From assembly GCA_963691755.1 (NCBI GenBank), contig OY829366.1, forward strand, positions 1,240,001-1,304,000: a stretch of DNA of 64,000 nucleotides, written 5' to 3'. Source of the stretch: Dinoroseobacter sp013215265 (GTDB lineage Bacteria > Pseudomonadota > Alphaproteobacteria > Rhodobacterales > Rhodobacteraceae). A program made the position numbers and the translations under genes. Below are positions 31,621 to 41,404 of the stretch, one piece after another; the stretch's first letter is position 1; each line of letters begins with the position of its first letter. The notes below the pieces were generated by a model. The model made no database searches, had not been told where the DNA came from, and saw only the letters and a program-made list of their open reading frames with translations.

Positions 31621-34188
31621 TCAGGTCTTTTTCTTCGCCGCAGCCTTTTTCTTGGGAGCGGCTTTTTTCTTTGGCTTCTTGCCCGACTTGGCAGCCTTAT
31701 CGGAAATCATATCCACAGCTTGCGCCATAGTAAGTTGATCAGGCTCAATGGTATCAGGCAGGGTCGCATTAATTTTGTCCCATTTTACGTAAGGACCATA
31801 ACGCCCCTTCATGACGTTCACTGGTCCGCCGAATTCTGGATGCTCACCCAATTCTGCGATCGGTGTCGCGGGAGCCGGCTTGCCGCGCCTTGGTTTTGAC
31901 GCGAGAACCTCGACCGCGCGGTTCATCCCGATCTCCCAGACCTCCTCGACAGACTCGAGATTTGCGTTTGTCCCGCCTTTGAAGCTGATCGATTCAGCAT
32001 GTTTCAAGTAAGGACCATAGCGCCCGATATTGGACCAAATCATTATGCCATCTTCGGGGTGCGGTCCGATCTCACGGGGCAAGGCCAGAAGCCGCAGGGC
32101 TTTTTCGAGATCCACCTCTTCTGGCGCCCAACCTTTCGGAATTGACTGACGCGGTGGTTTTTTGTTGTCGTCCGTCACCTCGCCACGCTGCACATATGGT
32201 CCAAAACGGCCTTTAAAGGCGTAGATGGTATCGCCAGCGTCTGATCCCAGGTTCTTGCCTTCAGGGGGAATGCCACTTGCGTCTTCTTGTCCGGGCGGAC
32301 CAAACGCACGCGTGTAGCGGCAATTTGGGTAGTTGGAACAGCCAATAAACGCCCCGCCAGATCGGGCAGTACGCATGGACAACCGACCTTCGCCGCAATT
32401 GGTGCAAAGCCGGGGGTCGCCACCATCTGCAGTTGGTGGAAACAGATGCGGTGCAAGCACGTCGTTAATTTTTTCCAGCACCTCGCCAATGCGAAGATCC
32501 GCGGTTTCGGCAATTGCGGCCGAAAAGTCGCGCCAGAACCTGTCCAGCACCGCTTTATAATCGGCGTTGCCCGCACTGATCTCATCGAGCTGGTTTTCCA
32601 GATCAGCAGTAAAGTCGTAACCGACATACTTGCGGAAGTAGTTGGTCAGGAAGACCGTCACCAACCGTCCTTTGTCTTCTGGTATCAGCCGGTTCTTGTC
32701 CTTCGCCACATAACCGCGGTCTTGAATGGTCGTCACGATTGACGCGTAGGTCGAAGGTCGCCCGATCCCCAACTCTTCCATGCGTTTGACAAGGGTTGCC
32801 TCGGTGTACCGGGGTGGGGGTTGTGTGAAGTGCTGTTCTGGCATCACGCCTGTTTTTTCTGGGGCATCGCCTTGGGTCATCTGCGGCAGGCGCTTGTCGT
32901 CATCTTCTTCAGGTTGTTCATCGCGGCCCTCTGTGTAGACCGCCATGAAGCCTTCAAACAAAACAACTTGACCGTTGGCGCGCAGGCCTACTTCGCCGTC
33001 TGCACTGCCAATCTCAACGACCGTGCGTTCCAGCCGTGCATTTGCCATCTGGCTTGCGATGGTACGCTTCCAGATCAAATCGTAGAGCCTGCGCTGATCG
33101 CCATCCATCAGCTTCAGAGCGTCAGCATCCTTCGACATATCCGTAGGGCGGATACATTCATGTGCCTCTTGCGCATTCTTGGCCTTGTTTTTGTAAACGC
33201 GACCACTGTCGGGCAGGAATTCTTTTCCAAAGCGCGCACCAATCGCATCGCGCGCAGCGCTTACTGCCTCGGGCGCCATGTCGATGCCATCAGTTCGCAT
33301 GTATGTAATATGTCCGGCCTCATAGAGCCTTTGTGCCGTGCTCATGGCCTGACGCGCACCCATCCCGAACTTGCGACTGGCTTCCTGTTGCAGGGTTGAG
33401 GTCATGAACGGAGCGGAAGGTGAGCGGCTCGATGGCTTGGCCTCGACGCTCACGACGCTTAGGTCGCGTGACTGGATGGCAGCCACGGCCATTTCGGCTG
33501 CGGTCGAGTTCGCCAGATCAAACTTGTCGAGCTTTTTTCCTGACAACGAGACGAGACGCGCGGTGAAAGCTTGTCCGCTTGGCGTTTTCAACGCGGCGCT
33601 GACAGACCAGTATTCGCGGGGATCGAAGGCCTCGATCTCCATTTCACGCTCAACAATTAGGCGCAGGCAGACAGACTGAACGCGGCCTGCTGATTTTGCA
33701 CCGGGCAGTTTGCGCCAAAGCACAGGTGACAGGTTGAAGCCCACAAGATAGTCCAATGCACGCCGCGCCAGATACGCTTCAACAAGTTCCATATCGACTT
33801 GGCGTGGATTCTGCATCGCTTCGGTCACTGCAGATTTTGTAATCGCATTAAAAACCACACGGCTGACGGGCGTATCCTTTTTCAACGCACGGCGCTTTCG
33901 CAGGGCTTCTTCAAGGTGCCAGCTAATTGCTTCACCTTCACGATCTGGGTCGGTTGCGAGGATCAATTCCGGATCGTCTTTCAGGGCTTCAGCAATTGCA
34001 CGAACGTGCTTCTGACTGTCGCTTGCGACCTCCCATTTCATGTCAAACTCATGATCGGTATCGACGGAACCGTCTTTTGGAGGCAGGTCCCGAACGTGAC
34101 CATAAGAGGCTAAGACTGTATAGTCGGAACCCAAATACGTGTTGATTGTCTTTGCCTTAGCAGGGGACTCAACGACAACAACGGGCAT
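31621..34188 (-). CDS. topA: DNA topoisomerase I
   Basis: Type IA topoisomerase relaxing negative supercoils; 855 residues. TOPRIM domain at the N-terminus (VVESPAKAKTI, DPDREGEAISWH near residues 79-91), active-site Tyr296 in GHITYMRTDG, a four-cysteine zinc ribbon near 590 (CTNCGEGRLSM, CSNYPNC), then repeated TopA C-terminal modules of the GRFGPYVQRG / GRYGPYVKW type. The tail ends in a Lys/Ala-rich stretch of about 25 residues. Lies directly downstream of dprA, a common neighbour pair. Confidence 0.97.
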   Translation of the reverse strand: MPVVVVESPAKAKTINTYLGSDYTVLASYGHVRDLPPKDGSVDTDHEFDMKWEVASDSQKHVRAIAEALKDDPELILATDPDREGEAISWHLEEALRKRRALKKDTPVSRVVFNAITKSAVTEAMQNPRQVDMELVEAYLARRALDYLVGFNLSPVLWRKLPGAKSAGRVQSVCLRLIVEREMEIEAFDPREYWSVSAALKTPSGQAFTARLVSLSGKKLDKFDLANSTAAEMAVAAIQSRDLSVVSVEAKPSSRSPSAPFMTSTLQQEASRKFGMGARQAMSTAQRLYEAGHITYMRTDGIDMAPEAVSAARDAIGARFGKEFLPDSGRVYKNKAKNAQEAHECIRPTDMSKDADALKLMDGDQRRLYDLIWKRTIASQMANARLERTVVEIGSADGEVGLRANGQVVLFEGFMAVYTEGRDEQPEEDDDKRLPQMTQGDAPEKTGVMPEQHFTQPPPRYTEATLVKRMEELGIGRPSTYASIVTTIQDRGYVAKDKNRLIPEDKGRLVTVFLTNYFRKYVGYDFTADLENQLDEISAGNADYKAVLDRFWRDFSAAIAETADLRIGEVLEKINDVLAPHLFPPTADGGDPRLCTNCGEGRLSMRTARSGGAFIGCSNYPNCRYTRAFGPPGQEDASGIPPEGKNLGSDAGDTIYAFKGRFGPYVQRGEVTDDNKKPPRQSIPKGWAPEEVDLEKALRLLALPREIGPHPEDGIMIWSNIGRYGPYLKHAESISFKGGTNANLESVEEVWEIGMNRAVEVLASKPRRGKPAPATPIAELGEHPEFGGPVNVMKGRYGPYVKWDKINATLPDTIEPDQLTMAQAVDMISDKAAKSGKKPKKKAAPKKKAAAKKKT

Positions 34189-34286
34189 GGTATTTCCTCA
34201 AGCTCACGACGGATGAATGGCGCGCAAGATGTGGAGGCGGCGACGGGATTGTCAATGCCAAGCAACGGTAGAAGTGTGACCTGCGC

Positions 34287-35411
34287 TCAGGCGACGCGGC
34301 TGATCCTGCCGCCAGGATGACGTAGAACAGAGCCTTCAAGCTCTAATTCGGTTACGTTTTGCGCAATCTGTTCGGGACGTGCCGTCACAAGTTCCCCAAG
34401 AACATATTCGTCTACAGGAGCAGAGGTTAGGAGAGAAAGAATGGCGGTGCGCAGATCACCGCTGTCGTCAATGTGCGCAATTTCTTTTTTAGCAGGCTCC
34501 GTCGGGGCCTCCGCTAACGACGAGAGTCCGCGCAAAACGTCCTCGGCGTTTCTGACAAGGGTCGCACCGTCGCGGATCAGCTGGTTGCATCCACCAGCGC
34601 GCGAATCGAAGGGATGGGCAGGAACGGCCATAACCTCACGTCCCTGATCCAGAGCATCGCGGGCGGTGATCAGGCTGCCGGACTTCGTCGCCGCTTCAAC
34701 AACGACAAGTCCACAGGCTAGGCCTGAAATTAATCGATTGCGTCGTGGAAAGTGCCGCGCATGTGGATGCAATCCCATCGGAGCTTCCGAAATGCACAAT
34801 CCGGTTTTCTGGATCGCCTCGCCGAGTTGGGAATTTTCAGATGGATAAAGCACATCGACGCCGCCTGCAAAGACCGCGATCGTGCCTGTCTCCAACGATG
34901 CCGAATGGGCTGCAGTATCGATGCCGCGCGCAAGACCCGAGACAATGACGTGACCGGCCTTACCCAGACCTATTGCAAGTGTCCGCGCAGTGCGTTGTCC
35001 TAAAGCTGAGGCGTTGCGCGCACCAACGAGCCCAATTGCAGGCTTCTTTGCCAATTCAACATCCCCAATCGCCCAGATCAAAGGCGGCGCGTCGTGCAAA
35101 GTTGAAAGCGCTTGCGGATAGTCGTCTTCCCCTATCGCCAGCAATCGAGCACGGGCCTTTACCCCGGTTCGATATTCAGTTTCGACGCTGCGCAGCGAAG
35201 CAACTGAATAGTCGGGGTCTCCGGTGCTGCGCGCATGTTCTGGAAGAGCGTCAAGGGCTTCCCGCGCAGATCCAAATTTTGCCAAAAGTTTTCGAAAACT
35301 GACCGGCCCGACACGCGGGGATCTGATCAGGCGTAACCAGTGCAAGGCTTCAGCTTCATCATTCGGTGGATTGGGCAGGGTGTCTAGCACGTCGGCAGCC
35401 TTCTGGCGCAC
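34287..35411 (-). CDS. dprA: DNA-processing protein DprA
   Basis: Single-stranded-DNA-binding protein that loads RecA on incoming DNA during transformation; 374 residues. An N-terminal HhH-like region (about 20-75) precedes the Rossmann-type DprA domain (GLVGARNAS, VSGLARGIDTAAH, FAGGVDVLYPSEN, FPRRNRLISGL, ATKSGSLITA) and a C-terminal winged-helix region from about 315. The start shown is a GTG without a clear ribosome site; the true start may be a little upstream. Gene transfer agents and competence genes in roseobacters both use DprA. Confidence 0.93.
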   Translation of the reverse strand: MRQKAADVLDTLPNPPNDEAEALHWLRLIRSPRVGPVSFRKLLAKFGSAREALDALPEHARSTGDPDYSVASLRSVETEYRTGVKARARLLAIGEDDYPQALSTLHDAPPLIWAIGDVELAKKPAIGLVGARNASALGQRTARTLAIGLGKAGHVIVSGLARGIDTAAHSASLETGTIAVFAGGVDVLYPSENSQLGEAIQKTGLCISEAPMGLHPHARHFPRRNRLISGLACGLVVVEAATKSGSLITARDALDQGREVMAVPAHPFDSRAGGCNQLIRDGATLVRNAEDVLRGLSSLAEAPTEPAKKEIAHIDDSGDLRTAILSLLTSAPVDEYVLGELVTARPEQIAQNVTELELEGSVLRHPGGRISRVA

Positions 35412-35598
35412 CTTAACAATCGTTGGAGCCAGACAGGCAACCGAAGCCTCAAAGCCTGAGGTGGTGCGAGGGTGGGTGGGGTCGACAGTGAAGCCTGTAA
35501 TCGAATGCCCATCTGGCCCGGCTCCGGTTTAGCGTGTTCACCCTTAACGAGTGGTAAACCAAGAGCGAGTTTCCAGATTTAGTTCCGTTCAGGTCTGG

Positions 35599-37020
35599 TC
35601 AGGTCGCAGAGCCGCCAACGGTCAGCCCACCGATCAAAAGGGTTGGTTGACCAACACCGACTGGAACCCACTGGCCGTTCTTGCCGCATGTGCCCATGCC
35701 CGGATCTAATGCCATGTCATTGCCTACAGCCCGGATTTGCCGCATCGCAGTTGGCCCGTCGCCGATCAGCGTTGCCCCTTTGACGGGCGCACCGATTTTC
35801 CCGTTCTCGACTTTGTAGGCTTCGGTGCAGGCAAAAACGAATTTGCCGTTGGTGATATCCACCTGTCCGCCGCCAAAACCTACAGCCCAGATACCATCTT
35901 TGACGTCGGCCACGATATCATCGCGAGACGCCTCACCACCCAGCATATACGTGTTGGTCATGCGTGGCATTGGCAGATGCGCATGACTCTGTCTGCGGCC
36001 ATTGCCTGTTGGGTCGACACCCATAAGACGCGCGTTCTGCCGGTCCTGCATGTAACCCACTAAAATCCCGTCTTCGATCAGCGTGGTTTTCGCGCTTGCG
36101 GTGCCTTCGTCGTCTACCGTGATCGACCCGCGCCTGTCTGGGATTGTGCCATCGTCGAGAACTGTCACGCCCTTTGCTGCGACCTGCTGCCCCATCAAGC
36201 CGGCAAACGCGCTTGCCTTCTTGCGGTTGAAATCACCCTCTAGTCCGTGGCCTACAGCTTCGTGCAAAAGTATCCCTGGCCAACCGGACCCAAGCGCTAC
36301 ATCCATCTGCCCGGCAGGGGCCGCAATAGCGTCGAGGTTCACGATGGCCACTCGCAAAGCCTCCTTTGCAACGGCCTCCCAGTTCTCACGGGGAAGCAAG
36401 GTGGCAAGGCCATAGCGACCGCCGCCACCAGCGCTGCCGGATTCACGTCGGCCGTTTTGTTCCACAATGATGGATATGTTCAGGCGGGTCAGCGGGCGGA
36501 CGTCACGTGTAATGCCCCCTTCAGGTCTCAGGATTTCGATTTCCTGAAGCGACGCCGCCATCGATGCGCTGACTTGAACAACGCGCGGGTCAAGTCCACG
36601 GGCATAGGCGTCAATCTCGCGCAAAGTTTCGATTTTCACGCCAAAGGTCGCATCCGTCATCGGGTCGGAATCGTTATAAAGTTTCGTGTTCGTGGCGCGC
36701 GGTGGATCAGCCAGAATGCCGCCCCCATCGCCGATCGCCAGACGTGCTGTTTCCGCTGCACGTTTCAGGGCAGCTTCACTGATTTCTGTGGAATGTGCAT
36801 ATCCCGCGGTCTCGCCACGCACCGCGCGCAGACCGAAGCCTTCACTCGCGTCATAGCTTGCATTCTTGATGCGGCCGTCGTCGAGGACGATGGATTCAGA
36901 CCTCGCCCGTTCCAGAAAAAGTTCGCCGTCATCAGCACCGACCAAACTGTCTCGAAGCAGCTTAAGGGTGTTTGCAGCATCCAAATGTGTCTCAAGTGGG
37001 CGAAAAGGGGCGTCAGACAT
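35599..37020 (-). CDS. tldD: Metalloprotease TldD
   Basis: Zinc-dependent peptidase of the TldD/PmbA family (473 residues), which acts as a TldD-TldE dimer on unfolded peptides and on precursors of modified peptides. The metal motif is HEAVGHGLEGD (about 258-268) with the glycine-rich C-terminal region MGTCGKNGQWVPVGVGQP. The partner TldE/PmbA is not in the window. Divergent from the cytochrome oxidase genes; the 155-bp interval holds both promoters. Confidence 0.95.
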   Translation of the reverse strand: MSDAPFRPLETHLDAANTLKLLRDSLVGADDGELFLERARSESIVLDDGRIKNASYDASEGFGLRAVRGETAGYAHSTEISEAALKRAAETARLAIGDGGGILADPPRATNTKLYNDSDPMTDATFGVKIETLREIDAYARGLDPRVVQVSASMAASLQEIEILRPEGGITRDVRPLTRLNISIIVEQNGRRESGSAGGGGRYGLATLLPRENWEAVAKEALRVAIVNLDAIAAPAGQMDVALGSGWPGILLHEAVGHGLEGDFNRKKASAFAGLMGQQVAAKGVTVLDDGTIPDRRGSITVDDEGTASAKTTLIEDGILVGYMQDRQNARLMGVDPTGNGRRQSHAHLPMPRMTNTYMLGGEASRDDIVADVKDGIWAVGFGGGQVDITNGKFVFACTEAYKVENGKIGAPVKGATLIGDGPTAMRQIRAVGNDMALDPGMGTCGKNGQWVPVGVGQPTLLIGGLTVGGSAT

Positions 37021-37175
37021 GGGCGCTGTTCCTTGAACTGGGGCGAATCGCGACGGAAAATCGCAGGTGGCGTGCTTGTTTCGACCCTCCTAATATGGAA
37101 CATGATCGCCAAGACACAACGGCTGGCTTGCGCATGGGTGTGCACGAAGGGCCGAACAGCGAACAGGATTACGAC

Positions 37176-38051
37176 ATGGGAATGACCAACCGGGTCGCCG
37201 GGGCCGTGGCCTCGATAAACGCAGCGTTTTTTGCCTTCGCTTCCGGAGCGTCCGCTCAGGCGACCGAGGGATTGGAAGTTATCGGCCGTCCAATCGATGC
37301 AGGCATTGGATTTCAGCCGGCCGTGACAGAGGTCGCCGAAGATCTGCAATGGCTTGATGGTATGCTGCTTGTGATCATCACCATCATCACCCTGTTCGTG
37401 ACGGGGCTGATTGCCTGGTGCATCCTGCGTTTCAACGAACGCACGAATAAAACGCCCGCAGGCTTCACTCACAATACACCTATCGAGATCACCTGGACCG
37501 TCGTCCCGATCGTGATCCTCGTGTTTATCGGCGCTTTTTCATTGCCGATCCTTTTCAAACAACAGGAAATTCCAGAAGCAGATGTCACAATCAAAGCAAC
37601 TGGATACCAGTGGTATTGGGGTTACGAATACCCCGAGCACGAGTTGTCGTTTGAGGCGTTCATGCTGCAGCGCGAAGAGCTTGAAGAATATGGCTACGCG
37701 CAAGACGACTATTTGTTAGCCACTGATATGGCAATGGTAGTTCCTGTGAACAAAACTATCGTTGTCCAAGTCACGGCCGCGGACGTTATCCATTCGTGGA
37801 CGGTACCATCTTTCGGCGTGAAGCAAGACGGTGTACCTGGACGCCTGGCTGAGCTGTGGTTTGAAGCAGATCGCGAAGGTGTGTATTTCGGCCAGTGCTC
37901 CGAGCTTTGCGGGAAAGACCATGCCTACATGCCGATCACCGTGAAGGTTGTCAGCGAAGAGGCCTACGCGGCTTGGCTGGAAAACACGATCCAAGAGTAT
38001 GGGGGCACGATCGGTGACCTTCGTACCGACGTCCAACTGGCTTCTAACTGA
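37176..38051 (+). CDS. coxB: Cytochrome c oxidase subunit II
   Basis: CuA-bearing subunit of aa3-type cytochrome c oxidase; 291 residues. Signal peptide ending near SGASAQ, two membrane helices (about 57-80 and 100-122), and a periplasmic cupredoxin domain with CuA ligands in CSELCGKDHAYM (Cys241, Cys245, His249, Met252) and the aromatic GYQWYWGYEYP. ATG 37176 has AGGA upstream; the frame remains open 68 codons further, which is not family sequence. Subunit I is absent from this cluster and must be encoded elsewhere. Confidence 0.95.
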   Translation: MGMTNRVAGAVASINAAFFAFASGASAQATEGLEVIGRPIDAGIGFQPAVTEVAEDLQWLDGMLLVIITIITLFVTGLIAWCILRFNERTNKTPAGFTHNTPIEITWTVVPIVILVFIGAFSLPILFKQQEIPEADVTIKATGYQWYWGYEYPEHELSFEAFMLQREELEEYGYAQDDYLLATDMAMVVPVNKTIVVQVTAADVIHSWTVPSFGVKQDGVPGRLAELWFEADREGVYFGQCSELCGKDHAYMPITVKVVSEEAYAAWLENTIQEYGGTIGDLRTDVQLASN

Positions 38052-38086
38052 GCCTTATTATCAACCCGGCCTCACCGGAGACTGAT

Positions 38087-39043
38087 ATGAGCGATGCAAG
38101 TTACGACAGCCGCCCCCTTACCGGGGAGTACGAGGCGCAGTTTGGCGATTATTTCGCCCTACTGAAGCCGCGTGTAATGTCGTTGGTCGTATTTACCGCG
38201 CTGGTCGGCCTTTTGGTTGCACCGGTGGCGGTGCATCCAATGGTGGGCTTCTCAGCGATCTTGTTTATCGCGATCGGGGCAGGGGCCTCGGGTGCGTTGA
38301 ACATGTGGTGGGATGCGGATATTGATCAAGTGATGAAGCGCACGGCGAAGCGACCGGTTCCTGCGGGAAAAGTCGCGGCCTCCGAGGCACTTGCGATTGG
38401 CCTGACTTTATCTGTGATGTCGGTCGTCATGCTGTGGCTGGCAACAAATCTTTTGGCCGCATTCCTGCTTGCCTTCACGATTTTTTTCTACGCGGTGATT
38501 TACACCATGTGGCTTAAGCGCTGGACGCCGCAGAACATCGTGATCGGTGGCGCTGCGGGCGCGTTCCCACCCCTGATTGGTTGGGTTGCCGCGACGGGCT
38601 CTGTATCGCTCGAGGCGGTGTTGATGTTCGGTCTGATCTTCATGTGGACGCCGCCCCACTTCTGGGCGCTGGCGCTGTTTATGAAGTCTGACTATCACGA
38701 AGCGGACGTTCCGATGCTGACCGTGACACACGGTCGGAAGACGACGCGCACTCATATTCTCGTCTACACGGTTCTGCTCGTCCCTGTCGCGCTTGGTCTT
38801 GCGCTAACCTCGATCGCGGGTCCGCTTTACCTGGCTGTTGCCGCTTTCCTGAACCTCGTCTTCCTAAGAGGGGCATGGCAAATCTGGAAGCGTGATGAAG
38901 CCGTGGCGGAAGCCGATGAGTATGCGGTAGAAAAGAGAGTGTTTCGCTTCTCGTTGATATATCTGTTTGCGCATTTTGGTGTCTTGATGATCGAGGGCGT
39001 TGCTTTCCGTTTCGGGCTCTGGGGCCCACTGGGAGGGCTGTAG
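38087..39043 (+). CDS. ctaB: Protoheme IX farnesyltransferase (heme O synthase)
   Basis: Inner-membrane UbiA-superfamily prenyltransferase of 318 residues that adds a farnesyl group to heme b, making heme O for the oxidase. The prenyl-diphosphate motif NMWWDADIDQVMKRT (NxxxDxxxD, near residue 78) and MWTPPHFWALAL are clear. About nine membrane helices. Lies 35 bp after coxB and 3 bp before the next gene, within the oxidase assembly operon. Also called cyoE. Confidence 0.96.
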   Translation: MSDASYDSRPLTGEYEAQFGDYFALLKPRVMSLVVFTALVGLLVAPVAVHPMVGFSAILFIAIGAGASGALNMWWDADIDQVMKRTAKRPVPAGKVAASEALAIGLTLSVMSVVMLWLATNLLAAFLLAFTIFFYAVIYTMWLKRWTPQNIVIGGAAGAFPPLIGWVAATGSVSLEAVLMFGLIFMWTPPHFWALALFMKSDYHEADVPMLTVTHGRKTTRTHILVYTVLLVPVALGLALTSIAGPLYLAVAAFLNLVFLRGAWQIWKRDEAVAEADEYAVEKRVFRFSLIYLFAHFGVLMIEGVAFRFGLWGPLGGL

Positions 39044-39046
39044 GAT

Positions 39047-39235
39047 ATGGCGTTTGGAAAGACCCACGAGATTCACGAACGCCGTTCTGGTCGCAACATT
39101 GGTGTGGCTCTGACGCTGATTGCCTTTATCGCTGTTGTGTTTGGCCTGACGGTCGCCAAGATCTCGACCTCGGGGCCGATTGAAGGTTTTGACCACGCGC
39201 CCCGACCTGTCCTTGCAGATCGTGCAGGGGATTAG
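39047..39235 (+). CDS. Small CoxF-like membrane protein of the oxidase operon
   Basis: A 62-residue protein with one membrane helix (about 22-42, IGVALTLIAFIAVVFGLTVA) and a short C-terminal tail ending in FDHAPRP. Proteins of this size and design are regularly found between ctaB and ctaG in alphaproteobacteria and are annotated as CoxF or cytochrome oxidase assembly protein. A function is not established. Separated by 3 bp from ctaB and 4 bp from ctaG. Confidence 0.82.
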   Translation: MAFGKTHEIHERRSGRNIGVALTLIAFIAVVFGLTVAKISTSGPIEGFDHAPRPVLADRAGD

Positions 39236-39239
39236 ATCA

Positions 39240-39821
39240 GTGGCAGAATCCTTGGACCCAAAGATTAAGACCGCACGCACACTCGTCGGTGTTGTCCTCT
39301 TTATGGGGGCGCTGGCATGGGCGTCTGTGCCGCTCTATGACTGGTTCTGCCGCGTTACGGGATATGGCGGAGCGACCGGGTACGCGGAGCAGGGCTCTGA
39401 TGTTATTCTGGACGAGACCATAACCATTAAATTCGACGCCTCGCTTGAGCGTGATATGCCATGGGAATTCCGCCCAGAGATCCGCGAGATGGAGGTTCAC
39501 ATCGGTGAAACGGGCCTTGCTTTTTATGAAGCATACAACCCGACTAACCGACCTGTTGCGGGATCCGCGTCCTACAATGTCTCACCCTTCAGCGCCGGCG
39601 GCTACTTCGCAAAGATCGATTGCTTTTGCTTTGAAGAGCAGGTGCTTCAACCCGGTGAGCGTGTGATGATGCCCGTGACGTTCTTTGTGGACCCGGAGAT
39701 TGTCGACGATGTCGACGCCAAGCATTTACCGCATATCACGCTGTCTTATACATTTTACGAAATCGACCTGCCGGAAGAGACCGCCGCACTCGCGGAAGAC
39801 CGTCAGACCAGCCTAAACTGA
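39240..39821 (+). CDS. ctaG: Cytochrome c oxidase assembly protein CtaG/Cox11
   Basis: Copper chaperone that delivers CuB to subunit I; 193 residues. One N-terminal membrane helix (about 13-32), then a periplasmic immunoglobulin-like copper domain with the CxC ligand motif in KIDCFCFEEQ (about 122-124) and MPVTFFVDPE. The GTG at 39240 is preferred: GCAGGGG lies 10-16 bases upstream and a longer reading would overlap the preceding gene by 56 bp. Confidence 0.94.
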   Translation: MAESLDPKIKTARTLVGVVLFMGALAWASVPLYDWFCRVTGYGGATGYAEQGSDVILDETITIKFDASLERDMPWEFRPEIREMEVHIGETGLAFYEAYNPTNRPVAGSASYNVSPFSAGGYFAKIDCFCFEEQVLQPGERVMMPVTFFVDPEIVDDVDAKHLPHITLSYTFYEIDLPEETAALAEDRQTSLN

Positions 39822-39837
39822 GCCCCGAGGACGACCT

Positions 39838-40638
39838 ATGGCCCACGCAAAGAACCACGATTACCACATCCTACCGCCCTCCGCCTGGCCTTTCATCGGC
39901 GCCGTCAGCGGTTTCATCATGCTATTTGGTGCTGTGCTCTGGATGCATGGGAACGGACCGTACATGTTCCTGATCGGCTTTGCCGGTGTGATCATGACCA
40001 TGTTTGGCTGGTGGACAGAGATCGTGCGTGAAAGCCATCAGGGCGACCACACACCTGTGGTTCGCATTGGTTTGCGGTACGGCTTTATCTTCTTCATCAT
40101 GTCGGAAGTAATGTTCTTCTCGGCATGGTTCTGGTCGTTTTTCAAGCATGCGCTTTACCCGATGGGCCCGCTGTCCCCGGCGGTAGACGGCGTTTGGCCT
40201 CCGGCGGGTATCGAAACCTTTGACCCTTGGCATTTGCCACTGATCAACACACTAATCCTGCTCTGCTCTGGCGCGGCTGCCACTTGGGCGCACCACGTTT
40301 TGGTGCATGATGAAGACCGCAAAGACATGGAGCATGGGCTTCTGCTGGCGGTTGGCCTCGGCATGATCTTCACCGTGTTCCAGGCCTATGAGTACGCACA
40401 TGCGGGCTTCGGCTTTGCCGGAAATATCTATGGTGCCAACTTCTTCATGGCGACGGGTTTCCACGGCGCGCATGTGATCATCGGAACGATCTTTTTGTTC
40501 ATTTGCTACTTGCGTGTTCGCCAGGGTCACTTCACAGCAGATCGTCACATCGGGTTTGAGGCTGCCGCATGGTACTGGCACTTCGTCGATGTCGTATGGC
40601 TCTTCCTCTTTGCCTCGATCTATATTTGGGGAAGCTAA
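39838..40638 (+). CDS. coxC: Cytochrome c oxidase subunit III
   Basis: Seven-helix inner-membrane subunit of aa3 oxidase, 266 residues. Family marks include HDYHILPPSAWP at the N-terminus, GFIFFIMSEVMFFSAWFW, PPAGIETFDPWHLPLINT, ATGFHGAHVIIGT and the C-terminal WYWHFVDVVWLFLF. It follows ctaG at 16 bp, completing the subunit II, heme O, CoxF, Cox11, subunit III order. Confidence 0.97.
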   Translation: MAHAKNHDYHILPPSAWPFIGAVSGFIMLFGAVLWMHGNGPYMFLIGFAGVIMTMFGWWTEIVRESHQGDHTPVVRIGLRYGFIFFIMSEVMFFSAWFWSFFKHALYPMGPLSPAVDGVWPPAGIETFDPWHLPLINTLILLCSGAAATWAHHVLVHDEDRKDMEHGLLLAVGLGMIFTVFQAYEYAHAGFGFAGNIYGANFFMATGFHGAHVIIGTIFLFICYLRVRQGHFTADRHIGFEAAAWYWHFVDVVWLFLFASIYIWGS

Positions 40639-40720
40639 CAAGGCTTCCTTAAGAACAGATGGGTTGAGATCACGAAGGGCGCGGGCATGGCTTGCGCCCT
40701 TTTATTTCGGAGACGATATC

Positions 40721-41392
40721 TTGCGGTTTTTTCTGCCACTTATGTTTGGGATCGTCGGGACTGCCGTATTGGTCAGTCTCGGTGTCTGGCAGCTACAGCG
40801 TCTTCAGTGGAAAGAAGGAATACTGGCTGAGATCGACATGCGCATGTTGTCCGCGCCCGTTACGTTGCCGGACAACCCAACTGAACAGGACCATGAATAC
40901 GTCCCGGTCGTGGTATCTGGTCGATTCACGGATCGCGAGATCAATGTTCTGGTCAGCGTAAAAGGTGTTGGTCCGGGGTTTCGGATCGTTACTGCATTTG
41001 AAAACGATGACGGTCGGCGCATTCTTGTCGATCGTGGATTCATTCCCGAGCGCGAAAAAGCGCTTGCTCGTCCAGCGGTGTCCGCGGTGGTCACCGGCAC
41101 ATTATTGTGGCCGGATGAGGTTGACAGTTTTACACCTGACCCGGACTTAACGTCTAACATCTGGTTTGCACGAGATCTCCCGGCAATGGCCGATATGCTT
41201 ACAACGGAAGAGGTTCTTGTCGTGGCGCGGCAAACGTCTGAAACCGACAGTCCAGTGACGCCAATGCCCGTGGACAGCGCCGGGATTCCGAATAATCACC
41301 TAGAATATGTCTTTACCTGGTTCGGCTTGGCCGTGATTTGGGTTTTGATGACTGGATACTTTTTCTGGCGGCAACGCCGACCTGCGACCTAA
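40721..41392 (+). CDS. SURF1 family cytochrome oxidase assembly protein
   Basis: Heme-insertion factor for cytochrome oxidase, 223 residues. Two membrane helices flank a periplasmic domain: N-terminal (about 5-25) with GVWQLQRLQWKEGIL and C-terminal (about 197-217) after NNHLEYVFTWFGLA. VDRGFIPERE is also a family mark. The TTG at 40721 is favoured, since GGAG lies 8 bases upstream and the protein then starts at the membrane helix; the open frame reaches back into coxC. Confidence 0.9.
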   Translation: MRFFLPLMFGIVGTAVLVSLGVWQLQRLQWKEGILAEIDMRMLSAPVTLPDNPTEQDHEYVPVVVSGRFTDREINVLVSVKGVGPGFRIVTAFENDDGRRILVDRGFIPEREKALARPAVSAVVTGTLLWPDEVDSFTPDPDLTSNIWFARDLPAMADMLTTEEVLVVARQTSETDSPVTPMPVDSAGIPNNHLEYVFTWFGLAVIWVLMTGYFFWRQRRPAT

Positions 41393-41404
41393 AGGCCAAT
41401 ATTG

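Noticed and set aside
36972..37175. N-terminal extension of cytochrome oxidase subunit II
   Set aside because: It overlaps tldD antisense and precedes a proper signal peptide starting at 37176.
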